From: an uncultured Clostridia bacterium
GTDB taxonomy: Bacteria; Bacillota; Clostridia; Lachnospirales; CAG-274
Direction of reading: 5' to 3'
Length of the DNA stretch: 47,748 nucleotides
Assembly (NCBI GenBank): GCA_947632615.1
Contig: CANRPW010000019.1
Span: forward strand, 1-47,748
Every line of letters starts with the position of its first letter. The first letter of the stretch is position 1. The translations under genes were made by a program, and so were the position numbers. The notes under the pieces were generated by a model, which searched no databases, was not told where the DNA came from, and saw only the letters and a list, made by a program, of their open reading frames with translations. Of the stretch, positions 44,770 through 47,748 are shown one piece after another.

Positions 44770-44991
44770 TTATGCGAACATCGGGTCTGATCTGCTCCAC
44801 CCGAACCATTTAATTGTGCTTTCAATTTCGTCAGAGATTTCAACTCCATTTTCTGCTGTTGAGAGGAAAGCTCCATCGAGCATTATCACGAACGGGGCAG
44901 CTCCTCTGATGTTTTGTCCGAACGCTTCAAAGAGGTGCGGGGTTCCGTCGTGCTTTTCGTAGGCGGTCGTTTTGTAAATCCTTTCAATCAT
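44770..44991 (-). CDS. Hypothetical small protein of accessory region
   Basis: This 73-residue protein begins MIERIYKTTAYEKHDGTPHL and ends IKWFGWSRSDPMFA. GGAGGAG precedes the start. A short GCGC/GCGC hairpin (45014-45027) sits just upstream in the untranslated region. No family is recognised. Confidence 0.7.
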   Translation of the reverse strand: MIERIYKTTAYEKHDGTPHLFEAFGQNIRGAAPFVIMLDGAFLSTAENGVEISDEIESTIKWFGWSRSDPMFA

Positions 44992-45062
44992 CTGTTACTC
45001 CTCCTCGCTGGAAGCGCCCAAAAGCGCCTCGATAAGATATTATCTCGGAAAATCCGGACGGT

Positions 45063-45491
45063 TTACCATTCATCATCCTCGTAGTCATCGTCCTCGTAGT
45101 CATCCTCATCTACGTCCTCGTCGCTGTCCCAGTAATCCCACATATCCTCCGTGTTCTGTGTCTCTTTCAGATTCGGGTGCTGCTCAAGGTATTCGAGAAT
45201 AGCGTCTTCAAGCTCCGCAAGCCCTGTTTCGTAATAGCTGTCGTCCTCCTCTCCCCAGATGGCTCTTATGAACTTGGCTATCCTGTCATCGCACTTTGCG
45301 GAGAGATATCTGCCTGCTGCATTGCAAGTCTCTCTCCCGTATCTTACGCCGAGGTGATCTCCGTCGTTGTAATAACGGTAGCCTATTCTCGAAATGGCTC
45401 TAATAATCTCTCCTGCAACCGTAGCTGCCTTGCCAGAAGCTGGTACAAGTTCCTTAAAAATAGCGTTTATTTTTACTTCTCTTGCTGTCAT
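45063..45491 (-). CDS. Hypothetical protein with highly acidic C-terminus
   Basis: This 142-residue protein has a folded-looking first 110 residues (MTAREVKINAIFKELVPASG, GYRYYNDGDHLGVRYGRETC). It ends with about 25 residues made almost only of Asp, Glu, Tyr and Trp. The acidic tail could imitate DNA or bind a basic partner, as seen in some phage anti-restriction proteins, but no such family is recognised. The start has AAGGAGG, and a GCCC/GGGC hairpin (45517-45530) lies upstream. Confidence 0.76.
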   Translation of the reverse strand: MTAREVKINAIFKELVPASGKAATVAGEIIRAISRIGYRYYNDGDHLGVRYGRETCNAAGRYLSAKCDDRIAKFIRAIWGEEDDSYYETGLAELEDAILEYLEQHPNLKETQNTEDMWDYWDSDEDVDEDDYEDDDYEDDEW

Positions 45492-45590
45492 ATTTCTTTC
45501 CTCCTTAATTCCATGTGCCCTATTTGGGGCTACTTATGTTTCCTGTGAAACATTTTCGCCCCGTTTCGTGTCAGTTCTGAGTAAAAAAAT

Positions 45591-46328
45591 TTAGTGTACG
45601 AAAAACCTTAAATTATCATTATGAAGCTCGTATGTCATTGCTCCACAATCAAATCTTATGTAATTCCAGTCAGTTGCATTATAGGCTGGTCTGCGGTCTA
45701 TCTCTCCGACCCTACGGAGTGATCTGTGACGGCTGACCTCAAATCTTGGAATGCTGTGGTATATAACAACCTTTTCTTTTGCAAAACCGTACCAATCATA
45801 CAGGAGGTCTTTTGCTTCCTCGTCTGTGAGGTATCGTGTATCTCTCTGCTTTACGAGGTGTTCGTAATCTTCCTGCGCTACATTTTCGTTGTCCTCATAT
45901 GGCTTCCATTCCTGCTCTCTTTCGAGCTGTGCTTCAAGCTGCTCTACCTGCTTCTTATACTTGGAGGCCTGTGTCTCGAAGCTCGCTGCCTCCTTGCTTG
46001 CTCTTTCGTATCTCTGCCTCATGCTGCAGGCGAAGTCGTTCTCTATGTTCTCCTCTGCTATCTCAAAGCACCCCTCAAATGCTGTCGCTATGTAGCTGTC
46101 TTTTCCGAGGCAGTCCACTATCTTCTTAATCTGCTCCAGTGCCTTGCGCTCCTGCTCTTTAGTTGCCGGAGCGTCCTCTGCTACCAGCTCCACGTTTGTG
46201 ATTGTGCCAATGCCATGTCTGTAAACCTCTTTGAAGTCCCTCCGTGCCTGCGCCTCTGTCGTTGCTGTAAAGCGGTCAGTACCCGTCGTTCCGTTTTCCC
46301 TCTGGAATGTGATTTCGTATATGTTCAT
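45591..46328 (-). CDS. Hypothetical coiled-coil protein of accessory region
   Basis: The 245-residue protein starts with a small beta-rich domain, MNIYEITFQRENGTTGTDRF. It has a long coiled coil (about 110-165) including KQVEQLEAQLEREQEW, and ends with a beta-rich domain (DWNYIRFDCGAMTYELH). I do not recognise it; the N-terminal domain is of a type found in phage and ICE proteins. The start has AAGGAGG with an 8-base spacer. About 100 non-coding bases separate it from the next gene. Confidence 0.74.
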   Translation of the reverse strand: MNIYEITFQRENGTTGTDRFTATTEAQARRDFKEVYRHGIGTITNVELVAEDAPATKEQERKALEQIKKIVDCLGKDSYIATAFEGCFEIAEENIENDFACSMRQRYERASKEAASFETQASKYKKQVEQLEAQLEREQEWKPYEDNENVAQEDYEHLVKQRDTRYLTDEEAKDLLYDWYGFAKEKVVIYHSIPRFEVSRHRSLRRVGEIDRRPAYNATDWNYIRFDCGAMTYELHNDNLRFFVH

Positions 46329-46340
46329 TGTCGTACCTCC

Positions 46341-46574
46341 TTAAATAAATGGTATATTTTCGTCCAGCTTAAAGCCTCTATTGTCGTAAAGCATTTCTTC
46401 AACGCTGCCGTAGTGGGAAAGCTTTGCGAGCTGCTCTTGCAGTTTGTAAATCTCATCATACATATTGTCATATGATCCTGCTGGTGCAAATCCGCAACCG
46501 AGTTCTGAATCAACCTCTATAAACTCTTCGATTTCTCTGATCTTGCGAACGACCTCTTTCTTTTGTCTTGTCAT
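46341..46574 (-). CDS. Hypothetical small helical protein
   Basis: I use the ATG at 46574 (MTRQKKEVVRKIREIEEF) because AGGAGG lies 8 bases upstream. The ATG at 46580 is only 2 bases from that site, and the longer frame to 46640 runs back into the preceding gene. The product is 77 residues, mostly helical, ending RGFKLDENIPFI. The function is unknown. Confidence 0.68.
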   Translation of the reverse strand: MTRQKKEVVRKIREIEEFIEVDSELGCGFAPAGSYDNMYDEIYKLQEQLAKLSHYGSVEEMLYDNRGFKLDENIPFI

Positions 46575-46587
46575 AGCCATGTCCTCC

Positions 46588-46734
46588 TTATCGTGTAGCG
46601 AGAATTGTGTGAAAGTTATCTTTTTTAAAAAGTTTATCAATATGTTTTTCCATCGACTCCGCAGTGTTGAAGCTCTTGCACTTTGTTACAAGCCTGCCAC
46701 TCTTATTAAATTCCTGCCATACTACTTCGTACAT
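46588..46734 (-). CDS. Hypothetical 48-residue protein
   Basis: The frame reads MYEVVWQEFNKSGRLVTKCK, then SFNTAESMEKHIDKLFKKDN and FHTILATR. It has GGGAGGT with a 7-base spacer, and its TAA stop forms part of the next gene's ribosome site (TAAGGAGG). This packing and the non-random composition support it. The function is unknown. Confidence 0.7.
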   Translation of the reverse strand: MYEVVWQEFNKSGRLVTKCKSFNTAESMEKHIDKLFKKDNFHTILATR

Positions 46735-46753
46735 TATTCTTACCTCCCTATTT

Positions 46754-46918
46754 TTATTTATTGTCCCACGCTACGATGAAAACGTGGCATTTATTCATTA
46801 TATCGTAAGCTCCGGAAATGTCTGCCTCGTATCCGTCTTTATTGAGCTGTGAGTAGAAGCGTTTTGCTGCAGTTTCGCTCCAAAAAGATTTTCTATTATC
46901 TCTCGGAATAAGTGTCAT
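46754..46918 (-). CDS. Hypothetical 54-residue protein, first gene of the run
   Basis: The frame reads MTLIPRDNRKSFWSETAAKR, then FYSQLNKDGYEADISGAYDI and MNKCHVFIVAWDNK. AAGGAGG precedes it with a 9-base spacer. It is the first gene after the promoter at 46982-47010. The function is unknown. Confidence 0.72.
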   Translation of the reverse strand: MTLIPRDNRKSFWSETAAKRFYSQLNKDGYEADISGAYDIMNKCHVFIVAWDNK

Positions 46919-46937
46919 GGTCTCTTCCTCCTTAATG

Positions 46938-46950
46938 TCCCGTATCGGGA
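46938..46950 (-). promoter_or_regulatory. Short hairpin in the 5' untranslated region
   Basis: TCCCGTATCGGGA is a 5-bp stem with a 3-base loop, lying just upstream of TTAAGGAGG of the first small gene. Similar GC stems precede the genes starting at 45491 and 44991. It may stabilise the mRNA or bind a regulator. Confidence 0.35.
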
Positions 46951-46981
46951 TAATTTTGTTCTGTTCCCTTGAACTAATTAT

Positions 46982-47010
46982 ATTATATCCCCTTTATGGG
47001 GCATTGTAAA
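46982..47010 (-). promoter_or_regulatory. Promoter of the accessory gene run, with palindromic spacer
   Basis: On the minus strand TTTACA (47010-47005) and a perfect TATAAT (46987-46982) are 17 bases apart. The spacer holds CCCC-ATAAA-GGGG, a palindrome exactly where a repressor would block polymerase. Bases 47011-47120 further upstream are AT-rich and hold no visible gene. Confidence 0.7.
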
Positions 47011-47123
47011 GCATTATTTGAGAAATTCCTAATATTCGGCGTTATGCTGTGTTTTGGGACGATTTTCCGATGTGTTTTTATGCGTTTTGCCTCTGTTTGG
47101 GGCTTTTGACGCAAAAAAAAGAA

Positions 47124-47144
47124 GGCTCAGCCTAAGCTGAGTCC
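47124..47144 (-). terminator. Second terminator behind the amidase gene
   Basis: On the minus strand GGACTCAG pairs with CTGAGCC across a 6-base loop with one bulged base, followed by TTCTTTTTTTT. Confidence 0.65.
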
Positions 47145-47169
47145 TAAAAAGTTGTTTTTAAAATAACAT

Positions 47170-47210
47170 AAAAAGACAGGGTCTATCGTATAAATAGAAC
47201 CTGTCTTTTT
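47170..47210. terminator. Amidase gene terminator
   Basis: AAAAAGACAGG (47170-47180) pairs with CCTGTCTTTTT (47200-47210), extended inwards by TCTAT/ATAGA. It starts 10 bases after the amidase stop and is T-flanked on either strand. Confidence 0.78.
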
Positions 47211-47220
47211 TGTAAAAAAC

Positions 47221-47748
47221 TTACTGCTTTATAATAACAGGCTTGTCCTTGTAGTCGATCTCCATATTTCCGAGAGCGGTGCATAAGTCTCTTAAACCAA
47301 CTATGTTTGTTCCATTTAAGTTAAGCCCCTTTACTGTCTTAATTTCTCCGTCAATCTCAATAGGGATATCTTTCAGCACAAGCTCAAGCCCCGGTGTCTT
47401 GGTCTTTTCATCATAAGTGACCCTGAAAAGACCCGTCTTCTCCAAGTCCCTTATATATATGTAATTCCTGCCTTCTTTCAATATCCTGTCCATTTCGATA
47501 TTCTTTCCGGCACAGTTGAAATCGGTCTTTGTTACCATTTCTCCGTCCTCCTTTTTAGTAAGCATAGCCTTGAAGTCCTGCCACTTACTAAGCCTATCCT
47601 TCGTTACGCACCAAGGGTTCGGACAGACCTTTCCCGTAACATGATGGTGCATAATCACATTGTCAATCGGAATGCCATACTCAGCCATAAGCTGCTTAAC
47701 AAGCTCTGCGGCATTGTTTACCGTCTTATCTGTTAGAAACCAGTCCTT
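47221..47748 (-). CDS. N-acetylmuramoyl-L-alanine amidase (phage-type endolysin), 5' part outside window
   Basis: The frame is open to the last base of the window, so the N-terminal part, including the first zinc ligand, is missing. The visible part has the second zinc site and active-site region of the Amidase_2/PGRP family: IMHHHVTGKVCPNPWCVTKD, where family members read HxDVTGKxCP. The family cuts the bond between MurNAc and L-alanine in peptidoglycan. The C-terminal about 85 residues (GRNYIYIRDLEKTGLFRVTY onward) look like a copper-amine-oxidase-N-like or cell-wall-binding beta domain, a tentative reading. It suggests a prophage or an element that must breach the wall. Confidence 0.86.
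   Translation of the reverse strand, partial: KDWFLTDKTVNNAAELVKQLMAEYGIPIDNVIMHHHVTGKVCPNPWCVTKDRLSKWQDFKAMLTKKEDGEMVTKTDFNCAGKNIEMDRILKEGRNYIYIRDLEKTGLFRVTYDEKTKTPGLELVLKDIPIEIDGEIKTVKGLNLNGTNIVGLRDLCTALGNMEIDYKDKPVIIKQ

Overview
The window looks like chromosome of a low-GC, anaerobic, gut-type member of the class Clostridia (Bacillota). This rests on content seen here: HrcA/CIRCE heat-shock control, a T-box leader, HPr kinase with an HPr/Crh-like protein, WhiA, RapZ, a relic of a CotJC/manganese-catalase gene (a spore-coat family), and a secreted pectate lyase ending in a type I dockerin. The dockerin suggests plant-pectin degradation by a cellulosome-type or surface-anchored system. I cannot fix the genus from this window.

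Layout. 1-62: a perfect long hairpin. 214-6678: gltB-gltD (glutamate synthase) with its own leader and terminator. 6739-7981: ftsZ alone. 7973-9001 (minus): a threonine aldolase. 9039-17630 (minus): dnaJ, dnaK, grpE and hrcA behind a CIRCE operator, then hemW, pcrA and the TrpR-like yerC reading into them. 17754-25693 (plus): the classic translation/transcription cluster rimP-nusA-ylxR-ylxQ-infB-rbfA-nrnA-truB-ribF, opened by a terminator-like leader hairpin. 25733-26098: two tandem composite long-hairpin elements between convergent ribF and valS. 26194-30046 (minus): an EamA transporter and valS behind a T-box whose specifier reads GUA (Val). 30086-34125 (minus): hprK-murB, then rapZ-whiA and a Crh-like HPr paralogue without the phospho-histidine. 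34331-38880 (plus): a 1462-residue multidomain pectate lyase. 38951-40843 (minus): rpsB-tsf. 40894-41551 (minus): a small lipoprotein gene. About 41660-41868: the cotJC/Mn-catalase relic. 41899-47748 (all minus): an accessory, phage- or ICE-like block of small genes, three of them under 60 codons, a hairpin-dense non-coding stretch, and an endolysin-type amidase cut by the window end.

Working together. The core genes form ordinary housekeeping operons: nitrogen assimilation, division, protein folding, translation initiation and tRNA/rRNA maturation, carbon-catabolite signalling with envelope control, and ribosome assembly.

The parts that existing families explain least are: (i) a set of very long, near-perfect intergenic hairpins, two of which carry an AT-rich hairpin, a GC-rich hairpin and a downstream strand that could re-pair with the first; (ii) the 44066-44409 non-coding region with repeated stem-loops inside the mobile block; (iii) the relic junction next to that block. 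No tRNA, rRNA, CRISPR array or transposase gene was found.
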